From an uncultured Prevotellaceae bacterium (GTDB lineage Bacteria > Bacteroidota > Bacteroidia > Bacteroidales > Bacteroidaceae): 64,000 nucleotides of DNA. The notes beneath the pieces were generated by a model. That model was not told the DNA's origin. It saw nothing but the letters and a program-made list of their open reading frames with translations, and did not search any database. Shown here piece after piece: positions 24,659 through 33,199 of this stretch. The stretch is taken from assembly GCA_902776545.1 (NCBI GenBank), contig CACYQO010000015.1, forward strand, positions 25,019-89,018, written 5' to 3'. The translations under genes were made by a program, and so were the position numbers. The stretch's first letter is position 1; the number at the start of each line of letters is the position of its first letter.

Positions 24659-25911
24659 CTTGTTACGTATTTTAATGTCTCAACAATCATCTGTCTCATA
24701 AAACTGCAATAGACAGGCATTCGCTCTGCCAGTACTTTTCTTGCCAGGAGACATCCCCCACCACAGTGCCACTGGGCAATGCAGCCGCTACAGTCTTTAT
24801 AGAGTAGGGCATTTTGACTCATCAGCCAGTTGTATTTGTCTTCGTCAACAATAACTCCACTGGAATCAATATGACCATATTGGAATAGGTTGTAGTGAGG
24901 TTCTTTGTCAGAAGATATACGGGAACAGGCCGACAGAATGCCGTCGGGGGTGACGACTAGTTTACCAGGACAGGCTCTGAGTTTACGACAGCCCACGCTG
25001 TTAAAAATAGTGTTACTGATTTCAATTCCGTAACATTCGCCCAACGATCTTGCCTGAAAGAAACCATTCACGAAATCCTTATAGAATGCTGTTTGTTCTT
25101 CTATGGTCTCAAACAGTTCTCGGCTCAGTACAGCTTCAAAGGCTGCGCTCATTACTTGCGGGAAATCCTTGTGAAGCGTTTCTACCATTTCACATTGGCG
25201 GTTGACGTTCAGTGGAGTAATTGTCGACCGAAGGCCAAAAGGCAGACCGGCATTGGCTATGCGTAGTAACGTGTCTGCTACAGTGTCAAAGTGGGATCGT
25301 TGCTTATCGTGTACATCTTTTAATATGTCGAACGAAAGAACCATTTCTACTTCATGATCCTTCAGAAAGTTGATTTGGTCGTCAGTGAGTGTCGAACCAT
25401 TTGTCACCAAGCCAATAGCCAAGGCGATTTCTTGCTTTATTGCTAACTTCTCTGCATAGTTGACGGCTTCCTGAAATTTGTCGAACGACAATAAGGGGTC
25501 GCCACCGCCTGAAAACACAAGCTTCAAATGCAGTCCTCTGCTTCGTTTCACGAAAAAATCTAAAACCTGATGTATCCGGGCCGTATTTAGTTCTGCTTTC
25601 GATCGTCCCAGTGCAGAGTAGCAGTAAGTACAAGAGAAATTGCAACGCTGGTTTAACAGAATGGTCATCTCGTCGATGTCAATCGGTGAAGAACAGACCA
25701 ACACAGAATCTTTGGCTCGCAACATATTCCATGCATCAACGCTTTCCTGCGTTGATAGCAACCCAAAGGCTGCTTTTTTTATATTCTCAGCCTCTTCGCT
25801 GCTGGTGCGGAGTGCCAATCCGGCTAATGGAGCGTATATTAGAACTTCTTCCTCTCCGATTAATTCAAAGAAGATGTTTTTTTTAGAATTTTTCCGTTTC
25901 TTGTTAGCCAT
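24655..25911 (-). CDS. Radical SAM/SPASM peptide maturase 2
   Basis: 418 residues with the shared N-terminal pattern VLIYAPLAGLALRTS, cluster motif CNFSCTYC (Cys 90, 94, 97), GGGDPLLSF (Asp where the other units have Glu), and SPASM cysteines in CPGKLVVTPDGILSAC and CSGCIAQWHCGGGC. It begins with a lysine-rich stretch that overlaps the 3' end of the channel-like gene by 52 bp, an unusually long overlap. No better start is available because the next Met lies inside the N-terminal domain. The lost first SPASM Cys (KLVV instead of ExC) may mean one cluster ligand is absent. Confidence 0.88.
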   Translation of the reverse strand: MANKKRKNSKKNIFFELIGEEEVLIYAPLAGLALRTSSEEAENIKKAAFGLLSTQESVDAWNMLRAKDSVLVCSSPIDIDEMTILLNQRCNFSCTYCYSALGRSKAELNTARIHQVLDFFVKRSRGLHLKLVFSGGGDPLLSFDKFQEAVNYAEKLAIKQEIALAIGLVTNGSTLTDDQINFLKDHEVEMVLSFDILKDVHDKQRSHFDTVADTLLRIANAGLPFGLRSTITPLNVNRQCEMVETLHKDFPQVMSAAFEAVLSRELFETIEEQTAFYKDFVNGFFQARSLGECYGIEISNTIFNSVGCRKLRACPGKLVVTPDGILSACSRISSDKEPHYNLFQYGHIDSSGVIVDEDKYNWLMSQNALLYKDCSGCIAQWHCGGGCLLARKVLAERMPVYCSFMRQMIVETLKYVTR

Positions 25912-27959
25912 TCCAGAACCTCTTCTATATATTCTTTCAATCTCTTGTCGCGTTTGAGAAATGATTCGCCACCTGCTTTTCTAAGTTCATCATAGGTGAA
26001 CAATTCATTAAGGCAGCCGTTATCCTCATCGTTTTCTGAACTCGGACTATTAGTTGGTATATTTCCAGCTGCAATATAAGAGCCCACGTATATTCTTTGT
26101 AGAATATCCTTTGTAATGTCTCCCAGAAGAGCATCCCTTCCTGGATCTTCTTTATTAGGTTTCTTGTCAGGATTTTCAACAACACTCAATTCCAACTCTT
26201 GTAAGAGGATTGATAGACCTTGAGCACAACTTATATGAGTACGCCTGACGTTATTATATGGACTTGCTTCCCATCGTGCTCTTGCATCATTGGTTTCTTT
26301 TTTAAAGACTTTTTCCCAATAATTGAGGAATGACCGTTTATCGCTCTCTGTTTTTTTAAGAAAACCTTTATTTATTCCATGAAGGAAAAAAAGTTCTTGC
26401 GCTATCTCCAATCCTAATGAGAAGGAAATGTCATTATTGTGAAATCCGAAAAAGTGAATGTTACCGAAACGTTTGTTGTTAGCATGGAATCTCTGCTCTA
26501 AAGTGTAACTATTGTGGTCGAATTGTACTAAAATTGGCACGCCTTTTTTGTACACTTCTGATGGAAGATGAGTGGCAAGCATGAAATTGTTGGTATTGTT
26601 GTCTGAGCAGATAACAATATATGGTCGTTCTTTCTCATTAGAAACTGTGTTCTTTAGATCATCCATTGTCTCTTTAGCGTATGGACTTTGAATGTTATAG
26701 TCAATATCCATATCAAAAACTCTCCCGTTAATATTAGGATATCGCCGCAGAAATCTGTTCTGGGCTTCTTGATTTTCAGTAAATATGCTTATCATTGTAT
26801 TAGCACAATTTGAAAAATGTGCCCATTTTAAGGCGGCCTTAAGCACCTCTTGTCCCATTGCATTGAATCCCAATATATATAGGTGGAGAGGCTTCTTTTC
26901 CGAAATATTTGAAAGTCCGGGATAATTATTTTTATCGCATAGTAGTTTGTTGCCCCATACATTGGCAATGCAAAGTTCATAATAATTGAAAGGGTAGAAA
27001 TAGACATGGGAGACATCTAAATCCTTATTAAAAAAGCACATGAAATAGGCATCATCATAATATGACACATAAATGGGAAGCGGCCTTTTACGTTTTTTCA
27101 TTTGAAAAGACGATCGATAGATAAGGTCTGCGATATTCGTATTGTTTATGTCACTATTCTCTATGGGTTCGTCCCCAATAACAACTACTTGCTTGCACTT
27201 TGATAAATTGAGCTGTTTTAGGACATTGTATTTTTCTTCGTCCAATTGTTTTACATTGGAACTATTCGATGGCTTCTCGCTGGTACTATGAGAGTGTTGC
27301 CAGGGGAAATGCCATTTTTTTTTCTTTACAGGAATCCAATTGAATATATTATCTCTATAAATAATTAAATTATTGTCATCTATTACACCCATTTTCCGTA
27401 TTCGAGCCCTTGTTTTTTCGGCATCTTCAGTGGTTAAGACAAGAGTAATCCTTTTAATTCTCTTTTTTACCATTTTGTTGTGTTTACCTTTTTTTTCAAG
27501 CATGAGATGCCTCATGGCAGGCTCCAACAACTCATTAGTACCAATAATAATATTGTGGCCATGTAGATGTGAATAGCGTACTTCTCCCTTGGTATAAGAA
27601 TCAACTCGGCGCTGAATGATATTTGAAATGGTAGAAATAAGAATACCACCGAAACAGACAGCTCCTGCGAGAGACACGATTAAATCGTAGATATTTCTAT
27701 CCATATTTAATTTGGGATCTACATTTAATGCTTGACTAAACACACCAAACAGTTTGAAAAGTTTGTCGTTGTCTAAAGTAGGAGATAATACATAGTAAAT
27801 AAGTACTAACAATACAAACACAAAGGCCACGAATAATATAAGCAGGATAATCTGACGCCCAGTTTTTTTCATAGCAAAGTCTATCCTATTGACCTTAATG
27901 AAATGATTAATGACAAAGAGCAGAGTCAGAATAAAAAACAGAATAATTATAAATATCAT
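25860..27959 (-). CDS. CASTOR/POLLUX-like ion-channel protein with two RCK-type domains
   Basis: 699 residues. Three hydrophobic segments occupy the first 125 residues (1-18, 34-57, 88-112), followed by two Rossmann-like domains starting at GHNIIIGTNELLEPA (about 135) and LYILGFNAMGQEVLKAA (about 355). This is the layout of CASTOR/POLLUX and other RCK-gated channels. A TVGYGD potassium filter is not seen between the second and third helices. Within this operon it could mediate an ion response, act as target or immunity for the peptide, or sense a nucleotide. A stand-alone TrkA-like regulator is unlikely given the membrane segments. Confidence 0.75.
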   Translation of the reverse strand: MIFIIILFFILTLLFVINHFIKVNRIDFAMKKTGRQIILLILFVAFVFVLLVLIYYVLSPTLDNDKLFKLFGVFSQALNVDPKLNMDRNIYDLIVSLAGAVCFGGILISTISNIIQRRVDSYTKGEVRYSHLHGHNIIIGTNELLEPAMRHLMLEKKGKHNKMVKKRIKRITLVLTTEDAEKTRARIRKMGVIDDNNLIIYRDNIFNWIPVKKKKWHFPWQHSHSTSEKPSNSSNVKQLDEEKYNVLKQLNLSKCKQVVVIGDEPIENSDINNTNIADLIYRSSFQMKKRKRPLPIYVSYYDDAYFMCFFNKDLDVSHVYFYPFNYYELCIANVWGNKLLCDKNNYPGLSNISEKKPLHLYILGFNAMGQEVLKAALKWAHFSNCANTMISIFTENQEAQNRFLRRYPNINGRVFDMDIDYNIQSPYAKETMDDLKNTVSNEKERPYIVICSDNNTNNFMLATHLPSEVYKKGVPILVQFDHNSYTLEQRFHANNKRFGNIHFFGFHNNDISFSLGLEIAQELFFLHGINKGFLKKTESDKRSFLNYWEKVFKKETNDARARWEASPYNNVRRTHISCAQGLSILLQELELSVVENPDKKPNKEDPGRDALLGDITKDILQRIYVGSYIAAGNIPTNSPSSENDEDNGCLNELFTYDELRKAGGESFLKRDKRLKEYIEEVLEWLTRNGKILKKTSSLN

Positions 27960-27960
27960 A

Positions 27961-29301
27961 TCAGTAGGATTTAATAGTTTCTTCTAAAGATTCTCCGTCT
28001 TCAGCGTATGTATTTGCCAACCGTTCAAGTAATAGGCGCTTGCTAAAACGGCGTGTAAAGTCGCAAATCACATCAAGAATGTCATCATTGTATTGGTTGT
28101 TTTGCATCATGCAACCACCTCCACAGTTCCATTTGACAAAACAGTTGTGACATCTCGGCTGTGTATATATAGTGTTTCGCTCTATCAGATTCCTGAACTT
28201 GGTCTGGTCTATCATGAGGGAGCCATCGTCGCCAATACGTGCATAAATATAGTCCTCGTAGCGTTGTTCAAATGGTGACGAAACCTGATGGCAAATGGTA
28301 ACGGTGCCCTCAGGGGTGATACAGAACTCACCTGTACAGAACCGTTCGACTACCATATCAAGATTTCGAAGCGGTGTGCATCCAAGATTTATTCCATAAT
28401 GAACGGCCAACTGTCTGGCTTCAAGGAAACAGTTGTAGTAAGAATCATAGAAATGACGTGTGAAAACGGGGTCTGCAAATGTTTCAGCTGATGTAATGGG
28501 GTCAAACAATACGGTTTTGATTACGGGGAATCGGTCATGCAGTTGCTGAATCATTTGCGGCATGAGTTCTACGTTGTCAGGTGTTATCATTGACCGGACC
28601 ATTGTGGTGACACCTCCCCGGCAAAGCATATCAATACCACGGCACACGTTGGCATATTGTCCGCGCTGTAGGTTCTGTATTTCCTCTAAAATTTCAAATG
28701 ATATCCGGGGACGTACGTCATATCGGCTGAAAGTATCAACCATATCCTGACTGATGACGGATCCGTTAGTTACTATGGTTGTCATCATTCTTATACCTTG
28801 TTGGCGAGAACGCATATCGGCATACTCTATGCCGAATTTCACCAAATCCCAAGAAATGGTTGGTTCTCCGCCTCCTAGATAGCTGATGGCAAGCTGGTCT
28901 GTCCGAACCCGGTTGGAGTCAATGAAATAGTCAAGAACTGTCTTTAAATGCTCTTTCTTCATTACCTTTTTGGAACGTCCTTTCGCTGAGAAACAGTACG
29001 AACATGAGAAGTTACAGATGTAGTTTGGAAGTACATACATCCGCAGAAAATCGTCTACCCGTCTGACTGTACTGTCGCGTTTGTCAACAGGTGTTCCAAT
29101 AGTAAGGGAATCAACGATAAGAGCCATGTCACTCGTGACTTCGTTAGGATGATCTATCAAGTATCTCAACTGTCGGCACTCTGCGTCAGATGCGATGAGC
29201 ATATTGCCTGCTACAGGAGCGTAAACAAGGAACACGTCGTTACGACCATACTCTTCAGTAAGTGGTAGCTGGTATATATTATATTTCTGAAAAGAATCCA
29301 T
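27961..29301 (-). CDS. Radical SAM/SPASM peptide maturase 3
   Basis: 446 residues; N-terminal pattern VFLVYAPVAGNMLIAS; cluster motif CNFSCSYC at Cys 96, 100 and 103, then SAKGRS; GGGEPTISW. The SPASM set is CTGEFCITPEGTVTIC and CHNCFVKWNCGGGC, with a last Cys in VICDF. Sequence and spacing match the other units closely, so the family expanded by duplication. It lies 5 bp after the fused double maturase and 1 bp before the channel gene, clearly in the same transcript. Expected to act on the cysteine-rich precursor encoded upstream. Confidence 0.9.
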   Translation of the reverse strand: MDSFQKYNIYQLPLTEEYGRNDVFLVYAPVAGNMLIASDAECRQLRYLIDHPNEVTSDMALIVDSLTIGTPVDKRDSTVRRVDDFLRMYVLPNYICNFSCSYCFSAKGRSKKVMKKEHLKTVLDYFIDSNRVRTDQLAISYLGGGEPTISWDLVKFGIEYADMRSRQQGIRMMTTIVTNGSVISQDMVDTFSRYDVRPRISFEILEEIQNLQRGQYANVCRGIDMLCRGGVTTMVRSMITPDNVELMPQMIQQLHDRFPVIKTVLFDPITSAETFADPVFTRHFYDSYYNCFLEARQLAVHYGINLGCTPLRNLDMVVERFCTGEFCITPEGTVTICHQVSSPFEQRYEDYIYARIGDDGSLMIDQTKFRNLIERNTIYTQPRCHNCFVKWNCGGGCMMQNNQYNDDILDVICDFTRRFSKRLLLERLANTYAEDGESLEETIKSY

Positions 29302-29306
29302 AGAAC

Positions 29307-31904
29307 TTAAGACATTATATTAAGACGCTGTATGATGAGGCGGCGTGTCATTTCGCGTGTGAACCAGCAGAAATCCAAATCTTGGAGTCCTTCATTCTTG
29401 TCGTTGTTATGCATACATCCACCAGCACAATTCCACTTTGCAAAGCATGTCTTACACCAGGAATGGCTATGAATATTGTTGCCGAGAAGTTCTAACAACC
29501 GTTGGTGATTAATAACTACAGAGCCGTCATCATCAATTTTCCCATAAATATATGAATGATAATGTGGCTCTGCTGATGAAGACACACACGGGCAGATTGT
29601 CAAAGAGCCATCGGCACACAGTGCCATTTCACCGGCACAATAGCGTTCGATGGTCTGGTCAACCTTCCTGGAGGCTGAGCAAGAGAGTTGAATGCCATAG
29701 GCTTCTGCGAGGTTCTTTGCTTTTAAGAAATGAGTAATAAAAAGACGATAGAAGTTACGACGATCGGGCATCTGTAGGTCAATAACGGGTTCCATCGACA
29801 AATACTTCACTTCCGGGAACATTCTGTGTAATTGATCTAAGGACTCTTCTATTCTGCTTACATTAAGTGGCGTTACGACGGTATTAATAGCAGGGACTAT
29901 ACCATTTGCTATCATTTGCCTGATATGTCCTGTTACCAAGTCGTAATGGCACCGCTGATGATTCTGAACATCACGCAAAATTTCATAAGAGACAACCAGG
30001 TCTACATGGCAATTCTTGCATATAGATACGAAATCATTAGGCAGTATAGAACCATTTGTTATCAGCGTCGGTATGATGTGCCGATGTTGCACTGTTTCCT
30101 GATTGTGAAGGTAGCAGAGTATAGGCTTAACGACTTCGTCCCAAGACATCAAAGGCTCGCCTCCGCCAAAAATACTAACGGTAAGCTGTTCGCTATTGTT
30201 GCGTTCTGGCGAAAGAAAAAAATCGACAGCAGCCTTAGCTTTGGCGTAAGAGAGTCGTTGACCGGATCGCCCTTTTGCTGAATAGCAGTAAGAACAAGAG
30301 AAATTGCAGACGTTGTTTGGCAGTATGCTCAGGTTGATAAAGTCTTTGACAGAACGGACGTATCCGTCCCGTTTTGCAACAGGAATCACGTCGGTTATAT
30401 CGTTAAGAAGATCCTTTGCTTCTTGGTCAGCTGCTGTAGCTATACGGCGTATTTCGTTAAAGCTGAAAAGAGCGGCACAATCGGCGAGTGGGGCATATAG
30501 GAGCCATTTGTTTTCATCGGATGGTATGATAAAAATATCTTTCTGCCTTAACAGATTTATCTCTGCCTGGAGAACCACTTCACGTAAGGTGAGTCCCTGC
30601 GTATCCATCATCTCCTGATCTAATCGCTCTTTCAAAAGGAGCATAAGCCATTGGCGGTTAAAGCGGCATACCTCGTCCATGTATTCTTGCGGATAAGTGT
30701 CATTACGGGCCATGCACTCGCCGCCGCAGTTCCATCGTGCAAAGCAATCGTCACACCGGTGTTTGGAAAGCATATTGTCTTCGTAGAGCTGCTGGAAATG
30801 GTCTTCGTCGATTTCTATGTGCCCATCATCATAGACCTTTCCGTACACACACTTTTCATAGCGGTTTTCTTTTGGTGAGGTAGCGAGATGACAAGCAGTG
30901 ATTGTTGCATCAGCAGTAAGGCAAAACTTCCCCGGGCAATGACGGACAACCGTACTTTTCAATGCTTCGTCCATTGCAAAGCGTATATGTAATCCATGCT
31001 CTCTGGCTATTCGTTTCGCTCTGGTGTATTCGTCAATAAATGTGTCATAGAATTGGCGCATCTCGGAAGCCGTATGAAATAGTTCGACACTTGTGACGGG
31101 TTCCATTGTAAACTGTCTGACGAACGGGTAGCATTTGATAATTTCAGATGTCATCTCTGCCATACGTCTCACACTGTTAGGCGTAATTGTCGCATTAATC
31201 ATAGTATCTACGCCTGCTTGACCTAATATTTCTATTGAATGCCTGACAATGTCATAATGACCGCGCTGACAGTTTTGCAGTTCTTCTAATACTTCAAATG
31301 ACACACACACACTACAATTTTTCTCCTTCAGCCATATCGCTTTCTCCATCGTCAATAGTGAGCCATTTGTAATAAGAGATATGCGCAGTTTAAATCCCTG
31401 CGACAAGGCTCTCTGGCGTGCGTAGTCTATACTCTGAGAAACAATGTCCCATGATAGTAGTGGCTCTCCTCCACCAGAAATAAACAAGGAAAGTGGCTGA
31501 GAGGTATCGATTCTTTTGCAATCTATAAAGTAGTTGAGTGCCGATTCTGTTTTTTCCCAGCTGATTGTTCCTTTGGAACGTCCCTTTGAAGAATAGCAGT
31601 AAGAACAAGAAAAATTACATCTGTAGTTTGGCATGAGGGACATGTGACTGGACTGACTTGCCAGAGGTGCTTTTATGCTGGGAGGACGATTCGTATTCAC
31701 CAAATTGTCGGCAAGCTCAATCAATTCCTTATTTTCCGGCGTTTTATTGTATTCTATATAATTGCGTAGCATCTGAACATCTGCTTTTTCCATAAAGCAA
31801 ATGTCCTGTGATATGGGGGCATATAATATATAGAAATCTTCCTTTTCGGTACCGACTAAATGACCAGCAGGCAATAAGTACAACTCTGCATGTTCTATTT
31901 TCAT
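29307..31904 (-). CDS. Fused tandem radical SAM/SPASM peptide maturase (two complete units)
   Basis: 865 residues from the ATG at 31904, containing two full maturases. Unit 1 spans about 1-430: YILYAPISQDICF, cluster Cys 96/100/103, GGGEPLLSW, and SPASM CPGKFCLTADATITAC and CDDCFARWNCGGEC. Unit 2 spans about 432-865: WLLYAPLADCAAL, cluster Cys 533/537/540, GGGEPLMSW, and SPASM CAGEMALCADGSLTIC and CKTCFAKWNCAGGC. The frame extends upstream to 31979, but that part crosses the stem-loop behind the precursor gene and is rejected. Two active sites in one chain could work on two cysteines without release of the peptide. Confidence 0.9.
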   Translation of the reverse strand: MKIEHAELYLLPAGHLVGTEKEDFYILYAPISQDICFMEKADVQMLRNYIEYNKTPENKELIELADNLVNTNRPPSIKAPLASQSSHMSLMPNYRCNFSCSYCYSSKGRSKGTISWEKTESALNYFIDCKRIDTSQPLSLFISGGGEPLLSWDIVSQSIDYARQRALSQGFKLRISLITNGSLLTMEKAIWLKEKNCSVCVSFEVLEELQNCQRGHYDIVRHSIEILGQAGVDTMINATITPNSVRRMAEMTSEIIKCYPFVRQFTMEPVTSVELFHTASEMRQFYDTFIDEYTRAKRIAREHGLHIRFAMDEALKSTVVRHCPGKFCLTADATITACHLATSPKENRYEKCVYGKVYDDGHIEIDEDHFQQLYEDNMLSKHRCDDCFARWNCGGECMARNDTYPQEYMDEVCRFNRQWLMLLLKERLDQEMMDTQGLTLREVVLQAEINLLRQKDIFIIPSDENKWLLYAPLADCAALFSFNEIRRIATAADQEAKDLLNDITDVIPVAKRDGYVRSVKDFINLSILPNNVCNFSCSYCYSAKGRSGQRLSYAKAKAAVDFFLSPERNNSEQLTVSIFGGGEPLMSWDEVVKPILCYLHNQETVQHRHIIPTLITNGSILPNDFVSICKNCHVDLVVSYEILRDVQNHQRCHYDLVTGHIRQMIANGIVPAINTVVTPLNVSRIEESLDQLHRMFPEVKYLSMEPVIDLQMPDRRNFYRLFITHFLKAKNLAEAYGIQLSCSASRKVDQTIERYCAGEMALCADGSLTICPCVSSSAEPHYHSYIYGKIDDDGSVVINHQRLLELLGNNIHSHSWCKTCFAKWNCAGGCMHNNDKNEGLQDLDFCWFTREMTRRLIIQRLNIMS

Positions 31905-31939
31905 TTCTTCATAATTATTGGTAGATGGAAATGATGAAT

Positions 31940-31972
31940 GGTCGTGGACAAAACAATGATTCGTCCACGACC
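31940..31972 (-). terminator. Stem-loop between precursor gene and maturase genes
   Basis: ggtcgtggac (31940-31949) and gtccacgacc (31963-31972) form a perfect 10-bp stem with a 13-base loop, 12 bases after the precursor stop codon. No U-run follows on the minus strand. Such a structure would stabilise or partly terminate the transcript and give more precursor than enzyme. Confidence 0.75.
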
Positions 31973-31984
31973 CTGTCAATACTC

Positions 31985-32071
31985 TTAGTCATTGCAACGG
32001 CAACCACCACCAAAGCAGTCGCAGCATCCTGCAGAGTTCGACTTTGCGTTCTTAACCTTTACAACTTTCAT
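31985..32071 (-). CDS. Cysteine-rich RiPP precursor peptide (28 residues)
   Basis: A 28-codon frame with a basic leader (MKVVKVKN...) of 15 residues and a core GCCDCFGGGCRCND. Cysteines are at residues 16, 17, 19, 24 and 26, around a GGG turn. An in-frame ATG two codons earlier (32077) is possible. It sits immediately upstream of the radical SAM/SPASM genes, separated by a perfect stem-loop, exactly where a precursor gene is expected. The number of cysteines (five) equals the number of SPASM maturase units. It is probably converted to a sactipeptide- or ranthipeptide-like thioether peptide. I know of no matching family. Too small for routine gene calling. Confidence 0.8.
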   Translation of the reverse strand: MKVVKVKNAKSNSAGCCDCFGGGCRCND

Positions 32072-32131
32072 AGTCATTTATAATTAAGAATACCCCTACT
32101 CGTTTCTGGCTTTTCGGGTTCCGCCATTTTA

Positions 32132-33178
32132 TTATTTTGTCAGTTGTTTCCTCAGCAAATCTGCTGTTTTCTTGGACTCAATAGTATCTTGGTCCAGAAT
32201 CTCCTTAATACGGTCATTAATTTGTTTTTTCATGAACCAGTACCCGGCAGCCCACGCAATAAGGCAGACAACAGCTACAGTAAAATTCACAACGAATAAA
32301 GCTACAATCGCAAGAATCCAGCCCCATTTCATTATCTTTACCTGTTTAATCTTGTCTGGCATTTCTTCCTCAACAATCTGCTCGGGAGACTTGCCTGTCC
32401 CTCTTTCACCAGGAACTTTACAATTTACAAGACCTTTTTTGTCAGCCATCATTGCCATATAATAAGTCTGACCTTCGAATTGATATTCAAGAACATAAAA
32501 CGGAATAAGTACGGGAATAGGATCTTCCGTCACGCTATTACGAGAAGTAACTGCAACATCTCTGGAATTGAAATCCTGCCTATTAAATATACTCATCGAC
32601 TGCTGAATAACTTCAAGTGGGATAATGTCGAGGGCCACATAAGCTACAGCTGTGTTTTTAGACATATCGTTAGCTAAAGGAAGCAGGTAGTTATCAACAA
32701 TTTCATTTCCGTATTTCATCCATGCAGAATGAGGATTGCCAGAATTATCTCCTTCTATCACGCCTCCTGATGCAGATACGTATGATTGCGGTTGGAAATT
32801 GTCACTTTCAAATCCTATTTTGCAGAATTTCCTTGCCCACTCTGGTGTAGCCTGGTTGTCGTTAATAACGAGAATGTCGAAATCTGCCTCAGGGAAACTA
32901 CCAGAGTAGGGAGTTCCATCTTTGATATTTACCTCCTGATTGTTCACCGTGATTTTGGGTGAGCCATCTACTTTAGCAGACCATGCTCCTTCAGCTTTTC
33001 CCTTATAGCGATTACCCCATAGATAAACAAGCCTTAGCTTTCTAGGATCAATGCTTTCAATGGCACCTTTTGGCCATCTGTAACTCCCAAGCTTTTGGGC
33101 ATTAAGATTAATAAAATCTTGCTGAGTGACTTGCGGTACTGCGACTTGCACTTGTTGAGTGATTTTGCTTTCGTCCAT
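32132..33178 (-). CDS. Unknown protein with C-terminal membrane anchor
   Basis: 348 residues, not recognised. The first 250 residues are soluble-looking with beta-rich stretches (LRLVYLWGNRYKGKAEGAW, FDILVINDNQATPEWARKF). A single or double hydrophobic segment (about 280-312, ILAIVALFVVNFTVAVVCLI) is followed by a charged tail. It lies directly upstream of the peptide gene (60-bp gap) and 21 bp after the coiled-coil gene, in the same transcript. It may be a membrane-attached component linking the signalling block to the peptide, but nothing in the sequence names a reaction. A link to the vWA proteins of Ter systems was considered; no MIDAS motif is present. Confidence 0.7.
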   Translation of the reverse strand: MDESKITQQVQVAVPQVTQQDFINLNAQKLGSYRWPKGAIESIDPRKLRLVYLWGNRYKGKAEGAWSAKVDGSPKITVNNQEVNIKDGTPYSGSFPEADFDILVINDNQATPEWARKFCKIGFESDNFQPQSYVSASGGVIEGDNSGNPHSAWMKYGNEIVDNYLLPLANDMSKNTAVAYVALDIIPLEVIQQSMSIFNRQDFNSRDVAVTSRNSVTEDPIPVLIPFYVLEYQFEGQTYYMAMMADKKGLVNCKVPGERGTGKSPEQIVEEEMPDKIKQVKIMKWGWILAIVALFVVNFTVAVVCLIAWAAGYWFMKKQINDRIKEILDQDTIESKKTADLLRKQLTK

Positions 33179-33199
33179 AATTGTAATTTGATTAAATTG

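Noticed and set aside
31905-31979. Longer start for the fused maturase
   Set aside because: The added 25 codons would translate the stem-loop behind the precursor gene and have no counterpart in the other maturases.
32132-33178. vWA (TerY-type) protein that would make this a Ter system
   Set aside because: No DxSxS MIDAS motif or TerD-like domain is visible.
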